64,000 bases of DNA from Alteromonadaceae bacterium M269 (lineage in GTDB: Bacteria; Pseudomonadota; Gammaproteobacteria; Enterobacterales; Alteromonadaceae): positions 372,001 through 436,000 of the forward strand of contig SMNZ01000001.1 in NCBI GenBank assembly GCA_004353515.1. The letters are read 5' to 3'. Both the position numbers and the translations under genes were made by a program. The notes below the pieces were generated by a model. That model was not told the origin of the DNA and made no database searches. It was given only the letters and a program-made list of their open reading frames with translations. How positions within the stretch are numbered: the stretch's first letter is position 1; the number at the start of each line of letters is the position of its first letter. Of this stretch, positions 34,655 through 45,200 are shown one piece after another.

Positions 34655-36841
34655 TTATAAATCTGTAACAGGGAAACCTCTGTCTCTCATTAGAGCTTTT
34701 ACGTCAGCATCTCTGCCTCTAAATGCTCTGTAAGCTTCTCCTGGATCTACCGCATTTCGGACAGAAAACAGGTGCTTAACAAGCTTGTCAGCCATTTCTT
34801 GGTCATAAAATCCGCCTTCTGCCTCTGCAAAAGCTTCTGCAGCGTCAGAGGTTAATACCTCTGCCCACATATAACCGTAGTAGCCAGATGAGTAGCCTTC
34901 GCCTGAGAATATATGGCCGAAGTGCGTGGTACGGTGTCTCATGACGACTTCACTTGGCATACCGAGTTTTTCAAGCTGTTCTCTTTCAAATGAGTCTGGA
35001 TCTATCTGAGAAGGATCTGTTGTGTGGTAAAGCAAATCCATTATGGCTGATGCCATATACTCGGTTGTTTTAAAGCCTTCATTGAATGTTGCTGCTGTCT
35101 TAATTTTAGCGACAAGATCAGCAGGTATTGGCTCTCCAGTTTCATGATGAACTAAGTATTGATTGATAACTTCATCTGTCGTTAGCCAGCGCTCCAACAA
35201 TTGTGATTGGAACTCTGTGTAATCGCGAACACCTGAATGCGAAGTCGGGTATTTCACTGTCGCAGATAAGAAGTGAAGCGCATGACCAAACTCGTGGAAG
35301 TAAGTTTCGGCGTCATCCCATGATATCAGTGTAGGCTGTCCTTCCGCTCCTTTAACAAAGTTGGAGTTATTCGATGACAATACAGTTTTCTTACCATCGA
35401 ACGTTGTATGACTGCGGTAGGTCGTAGCCCAAGCTCCAGAACGTTTACCAGGACGGCTAAAGGGATCTAAATACCAGAGTCCAATATGTTCTCCAGTTGT
35501 TTTGTCGGTGACTTCCCAAACTTTTACATCTTCATGGAAAACGGGGACAGAGCCTTCGTCCACAGGTGCGAAATCAAAATTGAATAGGCGCCCGGCGACA
35601 TAGAACATAGCTTCACGAAGTTTATCGAGTTGCAGGTATTGTTTAACTTCATCGGAATCAAGGTCGTATTTTGCTTTACGTACTTTCTCAGCGTAGTAGC
35701 GATAATCCCACGGTTCGATTTTTATGTTTGCGCCTTCTTTTTCTGCTAGAGCCTGCATATCAGCAACTTCTTGCTTAACTCTGGCTATTGCGGCTGGCCA
35801 AACTTTATTCATCAAGTCCATGGCGTTATCCGGTGTTTTCGCCATGCGATCTTCTAGGCGCCACTGAGCATAGTTTTCATAGCCAAGTAAGTTAACGCGT
35901 TCATGACGTAACTTAAGAATTTCTTTGATGATCTCGTTGTTGTCATTTTCATCAGCGTTATCACCACGACTGTAATAGGTGTTCCATACTTTCTCACGCA
36001 AAGCACGTTCGTCAGAGTAAGTTAAGAATGGATCCATTGAAGAGCGAGTATTGGTAATGGCGTATTTACCTTCTTGCCCTCTTTGCGTTGCCGCGGAGGC
36101 TGCTGCGCTAATGAAAGATTCTGGTAAGCCAGATAGTTGGTCTTTCGTGATATAAAGAACATAACCTTCTTCGTCAGCTAGGACATTGTTACCAAAAGAG
36201 GTGTGGAGTTGCGCTAACCTTTGGTTGATTTCAGCGTAGCGCTTTTTATCCTCTGCGTTCAATGTTGCACCGTTACGAGCGAAGCTGTTATAGGTCAGCC
36301 AAGTAATGCGCTGCTCTTCAGGAGTAAGTTTTGACATCTCGTCACTTTCGTATACCGCTTTTACGCGAGCAAACAAAGCGTCGTTTTGTATAATCTTTGA
36401 GTTAAAAGCGGATAGCTTAGGAGCCATCTCCCTTTGTATCTTTCTAAACTCATCGCTAGATTTATTGGAGCTCCAGATGCCGTAGTAGCGGAAAACACGC
36501 GTGAGCTGAGAGCCTGATCTTTCCATCGCAACAATGGTGTTCTCGAAAGTGGGCGGTTCGCTATTGTTAGCGATAGCGTCGATTTCTTTTAGATTTATTG
36601 CCATCGATTCTTCAAGCGCTGGCTTTAAATCTGCCAAAGACATTTTATCGAAAGCGGGTACGCCACCATAAGGACCACTAAAAGCTGCTGTTAATACATT
36701 GTCTGTTTTAACGGCCGTTTCTACGTCACTCACCATTGATTTTTCTGCTGATGCCTGGTCAGCTGTTTGTTTGACATCGCTACAGGCGGATAAGCCCGCT
36801 ATAACTGCTGCGCTAGTAAGGCTGAGGATAAGTTTTTTCAT
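34655..36841 (-). CDS. dcp: M3 family metallopeptidase, peptidyl-dipeptidase Dcp-like lipoprotein
   Basis: A 728-residue zinc peptidase of the M3 family with the HEFGH motif at 516-520 (ETYFHEFGHALHFL). The downstream ligand-bearing segment FQSQLLERW and the substrate-binding FGHIFSGEGYSSGYYGYMWAE are typical of Dcp. Unlike E. coli Dcp it has a lipoprotein signal, IAGLSAC, with the cysteine at residue 20, so it is probably anchored in the envelope. It removes C-terminal dipeptides from oligopeptides and fits a protein-scavenging lifestyle. It is a single gene. Confidence 0.9.
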   Translation of the reverse strand: MKKLILSLTSAAVIAGLSACSDVKQTADQASAEKSMVSDVETAVKTDNVLTAAFSGPYGGVPAFDKMSLADLKPALEESMAINLKEIDAIANNSEPPTFENTIVAMERSGSQLTRVFRYYGIWSSNKSSDEFRKIQREMAPKLSAFNSKIIQNDALFARVKAVYESDEMSKLTPEEQRITWLTYNSFARNGATLNAEDKKRYAEINQRLAQLHTSFGNNVLADEEGYVLYITKDQLSGLPESFISAAASAATQRGQEGKYAITNTRSSMDPFLTYSDERALREKVWNTYYSRGDNADENDNNEIIKEILKLRHERVNLLGYENYAQWRLEDRMAKTPDNAMDLMNKVWPAAIARVKQEVADMQALAEKEGANIKIEPWDYRYYAEKVRKAKYDLDSDEVKQYLQLDKLREAMFYVAGRLFNFDFAPVDEGSVPVFHEDVKVWEVTDKTTGEHIGLWYLDPFSRPGKRSGAWATTYRSHTTFDGKKTVLSSNNSNFVKGAEGQPTLISWDDAETYFHEFGHALHFLSATVKYPTSHSGVRDYTEFQSQLLERWLTTDEVINQYLVHHETGEPIPADLVAKIKTAATFNEGFKTTEYMASAIMDLLYHTTDPSQIDPDSFEREQLEKLGMPSEVVMRHRTTHFGHIFSGEGYSSGYYGYMWAEVLTSDAAEAFAEAEGGFYDQEMADKLVKHLFSVRNAVDPGEAYRAFRGRDADVKALMRDRGFPVTDL

Positions 36842-37140
36842 TGTACAAAAGTGCTCTAGAGTTGTTTTTATATGAGGTATCGTTAAACGTTGTAGCTCAA
36901 CGATCCTTTGTTATTCACCGGAGGATATACTACGCAAATGAGGTGGTTCTGCAAATTTTTACTCTTGTAATAGGAGTAACTAAAGCATTTGTAAGCTAAT
37001 TGGCATTTGTTTAGTAAAGAATAGCTTCCAAGAACATACAATTAGCAACGTAAGTTGTTCATGAACCACTCTAAGTCCGCTTTCTTAAATTTAGCTATCT
37101 ATGTCAACATTGTGGCTTGAATATCTTACTGGTTGAATAC
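36842..37140. promoter_or_regulatory. Divergent intergenic region, M3 peptidase / alpha-beta hydrolase
   Basis: About 300 AT-rich bases without a gene. It should contain both divergent promoters; I found no strong -35/-10 pair, repeat or RNA fold in it. Confidence 0.35.
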
Positions 37141-39039
37141 ATGCGTTTAGTTACTAGTTTTCTTTTAGTTGTGCTGAGTTTCGGGGCAAAAGCGAAGCTC
37201 GTTGATGTTGAGGTAGCGAAAAAGACCGATTTTACCGCTTATGGACAGGAGTTGCAGGCTATTGAAGGCCATTTAGTTTTTGAGTTTGATCCTTCATTAG
37301 AACAGAACAAGAATATTGTTGATCTAGAACTGGCCAAGAAGAAAAACGGCAAAGTCCAAGCTCGGTCAACCTTCTTTTTGATACAACAAGCCGATCCTAA
37401 AGATAGGAAAGGAACATTAATTGAGATCAGTAATCGCGGTTCAAAAGCTTCGTTAAGGTATTTTAATCAATCAACTTCTCGTGGAGTCCCTGAAACGGCG
37501 GAAGCCATAGGCGATGGTTTAATTCAGCGTTTAGGACTTTCTCTGATGTGGGTCGGTTGGCAACCAGACGTATTTGCAGAAGGCCAGAATATGTCGGTTG
37601 AGTTACCCAGAGTGATAAACACTAAAGGTGTAGCGAGGAGTGACTGGACTGTTGAAGCTGATACAAACAAATTAAGAGTTGCTCATAGAGATGCCATTGA
37701 TGTGCTTTACACCTTGGATAAGAGCAACGCCGGTGAAGCATACTTAACACGTAGATATAGCCCTAATGGACTTAAAACCGTTATTCCAGCCTCAGAGTGG
37801 CGCTTTTCAGAAGATGGTGACGCTCTGCTAGGAAGCTTTAGCCCTGGGATTTATGAATTGGTTTATCCGACACAAGAGTCGGTCATCATAGGATTGGGGT
37901 TGGCGCTTATCAGAGATGCAGCCGAATACGTAAAACAACCTGAATCGATGTTTACTAGCCCTAAAACTATTGCTTTTGGTGTTTCTCAAACAGGGCGTTG
38001 GTTAAGACACTTCTTGTATCAAGGGTTTAACCAAACCGAGTCTGGAACAAAAGCTTTTGATGGTATGTTGATTCATACGGCCGGCGCTGGTCGCGGTAGC
38101 TTCAATCATCGATTCGGTCAAACCTCGCGAGATGCGCATCGGATGTCGGCATTCTTCTATCCAACTGATGTATTTCCGTTTACAAGCCGTGAAACCGAGC
38201 ACCCTTTGACGGGCGAAAAAGACGGACTACTATCTCGTCTTGACGACAAGTTTTATCCTAAGATTTTCTATACCAATACAGGGTACGAATATTGGGGAAG
38301 GGCTGCTGCGTTAATACACTCAGATAAAGGAAAAGATATTGAGCCACTAGCTAATGAGAGGATTTATCATTTGGCTTCTGGACAGCATTTTGTTGAACGT
38401 CAAAACAACTTGAAACCTATTGATGGGGTTGACGGCTATTATCAGGGTAACCCACTTAACTTTTTACTTAACTTAAGAGCACTATTAAGCGCGTTAGCCC
38501 AGTGGGTTGTTGATGATGTGGAGCCACCTAAAAGCCAGTATCCGCGTTTTGCAGATAAAACGTTAGGTCAGTTTGAAGATTACAAACTACCGAAAGTGTT
38601 GAACGGATTTAAAGTACCGGTAAGCCCTCATACTGCTTACATCAATGACTATGGAGAACAATGGTCTCAAGGCGTTATTACACAGAATCCACCTCGATTG
38701 TTGGCGACTATTGTACCGCCTGTTCCAACAGTTGATGGTTATGGTAATGAACGCAGCGGGGTTAGGCATCCATTAATCAGAGAGCCTTTGGCGAGCTTTT
38801 TACCTTGGGTGTTAAGACATAACGCTAAGTTTGCTAATGATGAGATGATGGACTTTCGAGGCTCGCTTAAATTGTTGGCGAAAGATGACATCGTGGCACG
38901 ATATAAAAGCTGGGATAGCTATAATAAGCGCCTGAATAAAGCGATCGATAACTCTGTGAATGAGGGAGTTTTGTTAGAAGAGGATAGAGAGTCCGTTCGA
39001 CAACAAGCTAAGTGGTTGTGGGATTTGGCTACAGAGTAA
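37141..39039 (+). CDS. Exported alpha/beta hydrolase domain protein
   Basis: A 632-residue protein starting at ATG 37141; the in-frame TTG at 37117 would put extra residues ahead of the signal peptide. The signal peptide ends FGAKA at about residue 18. The nucleophile region is AFGVSQTGRWLRHFLYQGFN, and the C-terminal SFLPWVLRHNAKFAND is conserved in this large 'alpha/beta hydrolase domain' family (Abhydrolase_10 type). Members are periplasmic or secreted and of unknown substrate. It ends convergent with the OMP gene 13 bases away. Confidence 0.78.
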   Translation: MRLVTSFLLVVLSFGAKAKLVDVEVAKKTDFTAYGQELQAIEGHLVFEFDPSLEQNKNIVDLELAKKKNGKVQARSTFFLIQQADPKDRKGTLIEISNRGSKASLRYFNQSTSRGVPETAEAIGDGLIQRLGLSLMWVGWQPDVFAEGQNMSVELPRVINTKGVARSDWTVEADTNKLRVAHRDAIDVLYTLDKSNAGEAYLTRRYSPNGLKTVIPASEWRFSEDGDALLGSFSPGIYELVYPTQESVIIGLGLALIRDAAEYVKQPESMFTSPKTIAFGVSQTGRWLRHFLYQGFNQTESGTKAFDGMLIHTAGAGRGSFNHRFGQTSRDAHRMSAFFYPTDVFPFTSRETEHPLTGEKDGLLSRLDDKFYPKIFYTNTGYEYWGRAAALIHSDKGKDIEPLANERIYHLASGQHFVERQNNLKPIDGVDGYYQGNPLNFLLNLRALLSALAQWVVDDVEPPKSQYPRFADKTLGQFEDYKLPKVLNGFKVPVSPHTAYINDYGEQWSQGVITQNPPRLLATIVPPVPTVDGYGNERSGVRHPLIREPLASFLPWVLRHNAKFANDEMMDFRGSLKLLAKDDIVARYKSWDSYNKRLNKAIDNSVNEGVLLEEDRESVRQQAKWLWDLATE

Positions 39040-39052
39040 ATGTAACACGTCG

Positions 39053-39754
39053 CTAGAATACGACGTAGTTAACACTCAATACAAAATCAGGGGAATCTAT
39101 GGTTCCTACTGATGTCTGAATTAGGGTTTCGCTAGTCCAGTGATACCCTAATTCAACATTAATACGCTTATAACTCGTGCCAACAGTGAAATCAGCATAT
39201 TGGTAGCTAAATAATGACGGGATGTTGATATTTCCTGCCTGCGACCGCCAATAAAATCTATCTACCAATCTTCCAGTGTACTGAATGTTAGCTCCTAATG
39301 CCTTAACACTAGACGAATAATAGTTTGGGGCATAGAAGGTGCCAAACGAAAGGCCATTTTGATGTGTTAAACGCGTGGTGAACTCGTCATAATCCCACGT
39401 TCTGCCAGAACCAGGGAATGCTCTATGAGTGAAATAGGTGCTACTCAGCCAGTTTTTAGCAATCTTTTTATCGAATCCTAAATAGCCTGAGATATTTCTG
39501 TGTCTCTGACGAACACCAGATGGGTTTGAATCTTGAAATTGTAATCCTGCAATCCAGTTAGCGCTAATGGGAAGTTCTGCATTGATAGCGATACTTGCTT
39601 CGCCCGCATTTTCACTCGAACCATGATAAATGCTGTCAGATGAAGCTCGAACAACGACACTGGGTAATGTATACGCAGAAGCCTCCATCGGAACGGATAG
39701 CAACGTTAAGAAAAGCGCATAAAATGGAAAATATATGACTTTAGGTGATGTCAT
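39053..39754 (-). CDS. TorF-like outer-membrane beta-barrel protein
   Basis: A 233-residue protein with an N-terminal signal (cleavage likely after MEASA). It has alternating beta-strand patterns and a C-terminal YVVF ending in phenylalanine, as in outer-membrane barrels. The elements DSIYHGSSENAG, NGLSFGTFYAPNYY and VELGYHWTSE resemble the TIGR02001/TorF-like family (short barrels of unknown role). It lies 20 bases downstream of the subtilase gene and is the last gene of the sigma/anti-sigma/protease operon, so it may be part of that regulon. The exact family is uncertain. Confidence 0.68.
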   Translation of the reverse strand: MTSPKVIYFPFYALFLTLLSVPMEASAYTLPSVVVRASSDSIYHGSSENAGEASIAINAELPISANWIAGLQFQDSNPSGVRQRHRNISGYLGFDKKIAKNWLSSTYFTHRAFPGSGRTWDYDEFTTRLTHQNGLSFGTFYAPNYYSSSVKALGANIQYTGRLVDRFYWRSQAGNINIPSLFSYQYADFTVGTSYKRINVELGYHWTSETLIQTSVGTIDSPDFVLSVNYVVF

Positions 39755-39774
39755 TTACTACTTTATTTTTTGTT

Positions 39775-40947
39775 TTAATTTATCTCCATGTAAGTTAACC
39801 ATTCTTTTAAACGATTTGCGATAGTGTTTTTACTAATTGTTGGGTCTGAGCTTAATAAACTTGCAGTTATAGCTGTCAACTGAGGTGTCGCTATCGAATG
39901 GCCACTAAAAACATCATATGCCCCCTGAGGCGATAATGAAACAGCAGTAGAACTCGCTAAGAAGGTATCTCGTGGGATATTAGTCGGTTTTTCATTGCTT
40001 GTGCCATACGCATAAATAACGCCAGGTTGAGGTTGTGGGAATCTGTCCGAAGGTGCTCGTTTGGCGTCATGTGCCGAAACAATGATCGTACCTTGGCTTA
40101 TCAGTTTATCGATTAATGCTTCGAGTACTTTGTCTTTCGGTCCTGAAAGGCTGAGGTTTAAGATATTCGGGTTAGTCTCTACAGCTGCATCTAAGGCTAA
40201 TGCTAAGGTTAGTGTTGTACATCTACCTTTACCGTCACTTCTTTGCCAGCACCCTCTGTAGTGTTGTAGGTCAGCGCCACTGGTTAACCCTTTGACTGGA
40301 ATTTCGTTTGAAGTGTCGTTTGCAGCGAGAAGCCCAGAAATCGCTGTGCCGTGAACTTCATTTTTTCCATTACCGTTCCCGATGACAAAATTTTGGTAAC
40401 GCATACTGCTGTTATTAAACGCAGGATGAGAAGTGTCCGCGCCTGTATCAATAACAATTATGTCGACGCCATGTCCATTGTTTGGAAGCGTAATACTGGG
40501 TGATATTACAGTAATATCTGGAACTGCAGATTGCTGTGAAAACTGTGTGCCAAACTCATTGAAGGGCTGGACCCACTTAACGCGTTTATCGTTAGCTAAA
40601 CGCGTTAGCACCTCGGAAGATGGGCTTTCAATGACAATACAATGAACCCCCAAACTTTTTAACGGCCACTGTTCTGCCGCTTGTAGTTTATATTCCTTTA
40701 CAAGCTGATTAGTCGCTCTCTTAAGAACGGGATCTTCAGCGTAATCAATATTCGCAACATAACCTGGGCCAGCTGCCGCACCAAACTTTTTACGCTCGGT
40801 ACGAGGGTCATCAATCACCAATAGCATAGGGTGTTTGAACTTCGTTGCTACCGGGTTGGTTTCATTGCTTGTCGCTGAACAGCCTTGTCCCAAGTACATG
40901 AGACAAGCGACCATTAAAAACTTAAGCGACCATTTTGATTTGTTCAT
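39775..40947 (-). CDS. S8 (subtilisin-like) serine protease, probable lipoprotein, in ECF sigma operon
   Basis: A 390-residue subtilase with Asp167 (VIDTGADTSHP), His199 (NEVHGTAISG), oxyanion Asn264 (ILNLSLSG) and Ser351 in SGHSIATP, a variant of the usual GTSxAxP. The signal peptide has C23 after LGQG, an imperfect lipobox, so lipidation is possible but not certain. Residues about 85-130 (LKSLGVHCIVIESP ... LANDKRVKWVQP) look like an inhibitor-I9-type propeptide. Its start overlaps the anti-sigma stop by four bases (ATGA). The close coupling suggests it acts on the signal pathway or is its target. Confidence 0.85.
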   Translation of the reverse strand: MNKSKWSLKFLMVACLMYLGQGCSATSNETNPVATKFKHPMLLVIDDPRTERKKFGAAAGPGYVANIDYAEDPVLKRATNQLVKEYKLQAAEQWPLKSLGVHCIVIESPSSEVLTRLANDKRVKWVQPFNEFGTQFSQQSAVPDITVISPSITLPNNGHGVDIIVIDTGADTSHPAFNNSSMRYQNFVIGNGNGKNEVHGTAISGLLAANDTSNEIPVKGLTSGADLQHYRGCWQRSDGKGRCTTLTLALALDAAVETNPNILNLSLSGPKDKVLEALIDKLISQGTIIVSAHDAKRAPSDRFPQPQPGVIYAYGTSNEKPTNIPRDTFLASSTAVSLSPQGAYDVFSGHSIATPQLTAITASLLSSDPTISKNTIANRLKEWLTYMEIN

Positions 40948-41486
40948 TTTTCTGAACCTATCCTCTTAACAAAGACAATGCGTTTGTCTTTTTCTAATGC
41001 TTCTACATCCAGATTAGCATTGATATTAATATCAATAATTTGCTCATTGGGATATGTCTTAACAACACTTAAGCTGTAATCACTCATGATATCTGCAAGC
41101 GTTGCATCTTTTGATAAAACAATTTGCATAACAGGCGTATTATAAGCGCTGTTTGTATCAGTTAGCGTTTCGAATTCGTTGTTTGGCTGAAAACTAGTCC
41201 CTAAAAACAGAAATGCAGCTAACGCAACAGCTGCTGCTGTTGAAAGGCCGTATCCCCAATTCCAGCTCGATTTATTTAATTTATGCTCAATGCTAGAAAA
41301 TTGCGGCATTGCCACTGCTGCTTCTTGTGATTGCAGTGTTGCTTGCCACGCCTTAGATTGCTCTAGATCATCCGCCAACTGTTGGTTGGTTGCTAATTCG
41401 GCTTCAAACTCTTTTAATTGATCGCCAGATAAATGACCGTTTATATAGTCAATCACATTATCTTTCTGCTCTTCATACTTCATCAT
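40944..41486 (-). CDS. Anti-sigma factor, membrane-anchored, with I9-like C-terminal domain
   Basis: About 180 residues. A short N-terminal cytoplasmic helical domain (YINGHLSGDQLKEFEAEL) resembles anti-sigma N-termini but has no zinc-binding HxxxCxxC. One transmembrane segment follows (WGYGLSTAAAVALAAFLFLG), then a periplasmic domain. The domain pattern is strand, helix, two strands, helix, strand, ending VEALEKDKRIVFVKRIG. This pattern resembles the subtilase propeptide encoded by the next gene. It overlaps the ECF sigma gene by about 14-23 bases; starts at 41495, 41486 and 41483 are possible. The role is inferred from position and topology. Confidence 0.75.
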   Translation of the reverse strand: MMKYEEQKDNVIDYINGHLSGDQLKEFEAELATNQQLADDLEQSKAWQATLQSQEAAVAMPQFSSIEHKLNKSSWNWGYGLSTAAAVALAAFLFLGTSFQPNNEFETLTDTNSAYNTPVMQIVLSKDATLADIMSDYSLSVVKTYPNEQIIDININANLDVEALEKDKRIVFVKRIGSEK

Positions 41487-42081
41487 ACTTCTCATCTAAT
41501 TTATCGGCGTCCATAAATGCGCGAATTTTTTGTCGTGCATGGTGTAGCCGAGTTTTCACCGTGTTCGTCGGGCAGTCCGCGATTTCGCCTATTTCTTGAG
41601 TTGAATATCCTTGATAATAACTCAATTCAATAACGACCCTTTGTTTTGCAGGTAACGCTTTAATGGCTCTATTTAACAAGTCGACATCTTCATTTTCATT
41701 AGACTCTTCTTGTTTATCTTCCTCGTCTTCTTTAAAGAAAAGAAAGCTATCAAGTACCTTTTGCCTAAATTGCTGCCTTTTGATCATTCTCAGGCAAACG
41801 CGATAAGCAATAGAAAATATCCAACTTGATACTTTCGAATTCCCTTTAAACTGGTTTGACTTATTCCAAAGCGTTAGCATGACATCGTTATATGCTTCTT
41901 CTATTAATGCTTGGTCTTGCGTCATTCTTCGTAGAAAAGGTACTAATCTACTTCTATAACTGTCGTAGAGTGTTTGCATAGCAACCGTACTTCTATCTTC
42001 AGTTATTTGGCGCAACAAAGCTTTATCAATGTCATCTAGCCTATCAACGTCCCGTTTAAGGGGCTGTGTCATGTCAATCAT
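41473..42081 (-). CDS. RNA polymerase sigma factor, ECF subfamily
   Basis: A 202-residue ECF sigma factor. Region 2 is about residues 38-105 (LYDSYRSRLVPFLRRMTQDQALIEEAYNDV ... SWIFSIAYRVCLRMIK split over region 2). Region 4 is about 135-190 (LPAKQRVVIELSYYQGYSTQEIGEIADCPTNTVKTRLHHAR), with its helix-turn-helix. A charged Glu/Asp/Lys linker joins them. It heads a minus-strand operon with its anti-sigma factor, a subtilase and an OMP. It is divergent, across 183 bases, from the large duplicated lipoprotein gene, a plausible target. Confidence 0.9.
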   Translation of the reverse strand: MIDMTQPLKRDVDRLDDIDKALLRQITEDRSTVAMQTLYDSYRSRLVPFLRRMTQDQALIEEAYNDVMLTLWNKSNQFKGNSKVSSWIFSIAYRVCLRMIKRQQFRQKVLDSFLFFKEDEEDKQEESNENEDVDLLNRAIKALPAKQRVVIELSYYQGYSTQEIGEIADCPTNTVKTRLHHARQKIRAFMDADKLDEKYDEV

Positions 42082-42264
42082 TTCCTACTTTTCTGGTTAG
42101 AGGTCTAGGGTTTAAAGAAAAGTTCATTATCAAAAAAATTATTTCATAAGTCACTGTTTTAAAAGTATTTTAAAAATAAATAAATTTTTTTGGATTATTT
42201 TTGAACCTGGCTATTAGGTGTTTGACTCTTACGGCGTACATTTCATCAACAAATGAGAATAAAC

Positions 42265-45200
42265 ATGATATTAAAGAAGTCAACACGTCTTATACTATCT
42301 GCATTAGCATTATCTGCACTTGCTGCATGTAACGGGGATGATGGAGCTACTGGACCTGCAGGTCCTGAAGGTCCAGCTGGTCCTCCCGGTCCTCCTGGCC
42401 CTGCTGCAAATAATTGCCCGTTCGTTGGTAATATAACTCCTGAAGATCTGGGTAATAGACAGTGCCAGATTACTGGTGTTTTAACTGAAGATGCTACATT
42501 AACTTCAGATATAACGTGGTTCTTAGAAGATAGTTTCCAAGTGGGTAACGACGATTCGAATGTAACTTTAGAAATTGATGCGGGTACACAAGTCCGTGGC
42601 TCGGGTACAGATCATCTTTTGGTTTGGCCTGGTTCAGCACTTGAAGCAAATGGTACTAGTGCAGATCCTATCCACTTTTTATCTGATGATGATGGTGTAG
42701 ATGGAACAGGTGAGTGGGGTGGATTATTCCTAAGAGGTTTCAACGGCCTACCTACATTAACAGGTACACAAGGTGCTAATAGACTTGATTACGTTGTTGT
42801 AGCTGAAGCGGGGGCGACAGTCCCAGTCACTATCGATGGTCAAACTGTCATGTACAGTGACAACATCGTACTAAATGGTGTTGATAGCAATACAACGCTA
42901 ACTTTTGTTCAATCACACAACTCTGCACGTGATGGTTTCCATATCTTAAATGGCGACCCAAGAATGTCATGGCTACTTGCGACAGGTGCGACACGCGACG
43001 GTGTATGGTATAGAGACTTTACTGGTTTGGTTAAAGACCTTATGGTAATTCATAACCCAGACTCTGATGGCTCAACTGGTCGTTCTGGTATTTACGCAAG
43101 TGAAACAGAAGCTGGCAACTCTAACCCTCGTTTCGTAAACGTTACTTTGGTTGGTCGCGATAATGCAAGTGAAGCTGCTGGCGATACCTCTAACGAGTTC
43201 GGTATCTTGTTCGCAGATAACACTGACCAAATCCGCATGGCTAACGTCCTTGTTGCTAACTTCCGTAACGGATGTTTTGAAGCAGATAGTGCGGCAGACC
43301 TTTCAGCAATCGATACTTCAGTGCCAGGTCCTAACTACTTAGACGGTTTACACTGTGCTAACGAAGCAGGTCCAAATCCTAACTTTGGTATCGTTCGTGA
43401 CGGTTCTACAGGCTTCCCAGCAGGTACAGTTGCTGCAAATAACAGTATCAACGGCAACGGTGTGGTTTACTACAACGGTGCAGCGGCAGGTATTACATTC
43501 ACTGGTGAAATTGCGGATCGTACTGACAACTTCACTGCTGGTTGGTATTTAAATAACATTGGTGGTATTGCTAACGGTCTAGCTGCAGATTCTACTTCTT
43601 TGAATGCATTCTTAGACGGCGATACCAACAACGACGGAATCGTTGATTCTAATGATACGAATTCGCCTTTCATTATTAGCGACAATGAGTTTAATAGTGA
43701 TGTAGCAGACGATACTTTCGGTTATGACTTAACGCATATCGGGGCCGTTCGTGGTGGTGCAGTAACTAATACGCAATTTGACGGTTGGACTGTTGCTACA
43801 GGTAATGACGAAGGCTTTGCTGTTCAAATGAACGCTGCGTTAATCGGAGATTCTGAATGCCCAGCTGATGTAGGTGGTGCTGCAGTTAACGCTCTTCCTC
43901 GCGCAGCTGGTCGCGACCGATGTGAAGTATCAGGTGTTATGACGACTGATGGTTCATTAACCTCTAATATAGACTGGGAACTTGAAGGCCGCCTACAAGT
44001 TGGTAATGACGCGAACCAAGCAACACTAACAATAGCCTCTGGTACTCGTGTTTTAGGTGACAACGTTGATGCAGTTGACCACTTATTAGTTTGGCCTGGC
44101 TCAGCAATTGACGCTCAAGGTACAAGTGCTCGCCCAGTGAGGTTCTCGTCGGATGATGCGGATGTTAACGGCACTGGTGAATGGGGTGGATTATTCCTAA
44201 GAGGTTTTAATGGAATCTCTACTACAGGTACTCAAGGCGAGAACAGCTTAGATTATGTTGTTGTTTCTGAAGCTGGTGATGCTGTTGATGTGACTATCGA
44301 TGGAACTACTGTAACATATGAAGACAATATCGTACTTAACGGCGTTGATAGCACAACTACGCTAACGTTTGTTCAGTCTCACAACTCTGCACGTGACGGA
44401 TTCCATATCCTGAATGGTGATCCAAGAATGTCTTGGTTGCTATCTACAGGTGCTGGCCGCGACGGTGTTTGGTATAGAGATTTCAATGGCCTGATTAAAG
44501 ACCTTATGGTTATCCATAACCGTGACACTGATGGTTCAACAGGTCGCTCTGGTATCTACGCAAGTGAAACAGTTGCTGGTGGCTCAAACCCTCGTATTGT
44601 TAACGCTACGTTGGTTGGTCGTGATAATACAAGCGTGAATGCTACTGCTGATGCAGCCGCCAATGAATTTGGTATCTTGTTTGCTGATAACACAGATCAA
44701 ATTCGCATGGCTAATGTGTTAATTGCGAACTTCCGTAACGGTTGTTTCGAAGCAGATAGTGCTGCTGATTTATCAGCCATTGATACAGTTATCCCTGGTC
44801 CAAACTACTTAGACGGTCTTCACTGTGCTAATGAAGCTGGCCCAAATGGCGGTTTTGGTGTCGTAAGAGCTGGCGCTACTGGCTTCCCTGCAGGTACAGT
44901 TGCTGCTAACAACTCTAATGGTAATGGTTTAGTTTATTATAACGGTGGCGCAACAGCCGCACTTGCTGTCGCTGATGACCCTGGTTCATTCAATGCAAAT
45001 GCTGGTTCAATCAACTTTACTGGTGAAATAGCGGAACGCCGTAATAACTTTACTTCTGGTTGGTATTTGAACAATATTCTTGGTATTAGCAATGGTTTGG
45101 TTGCTTCTTCTACTGCATTAAATGGCTTCTTAGATGGAGACACGAATATGAGTGGAGTTGTGGATGTTGATGACACTAATTCTTCGTTCATTATCAGTGA

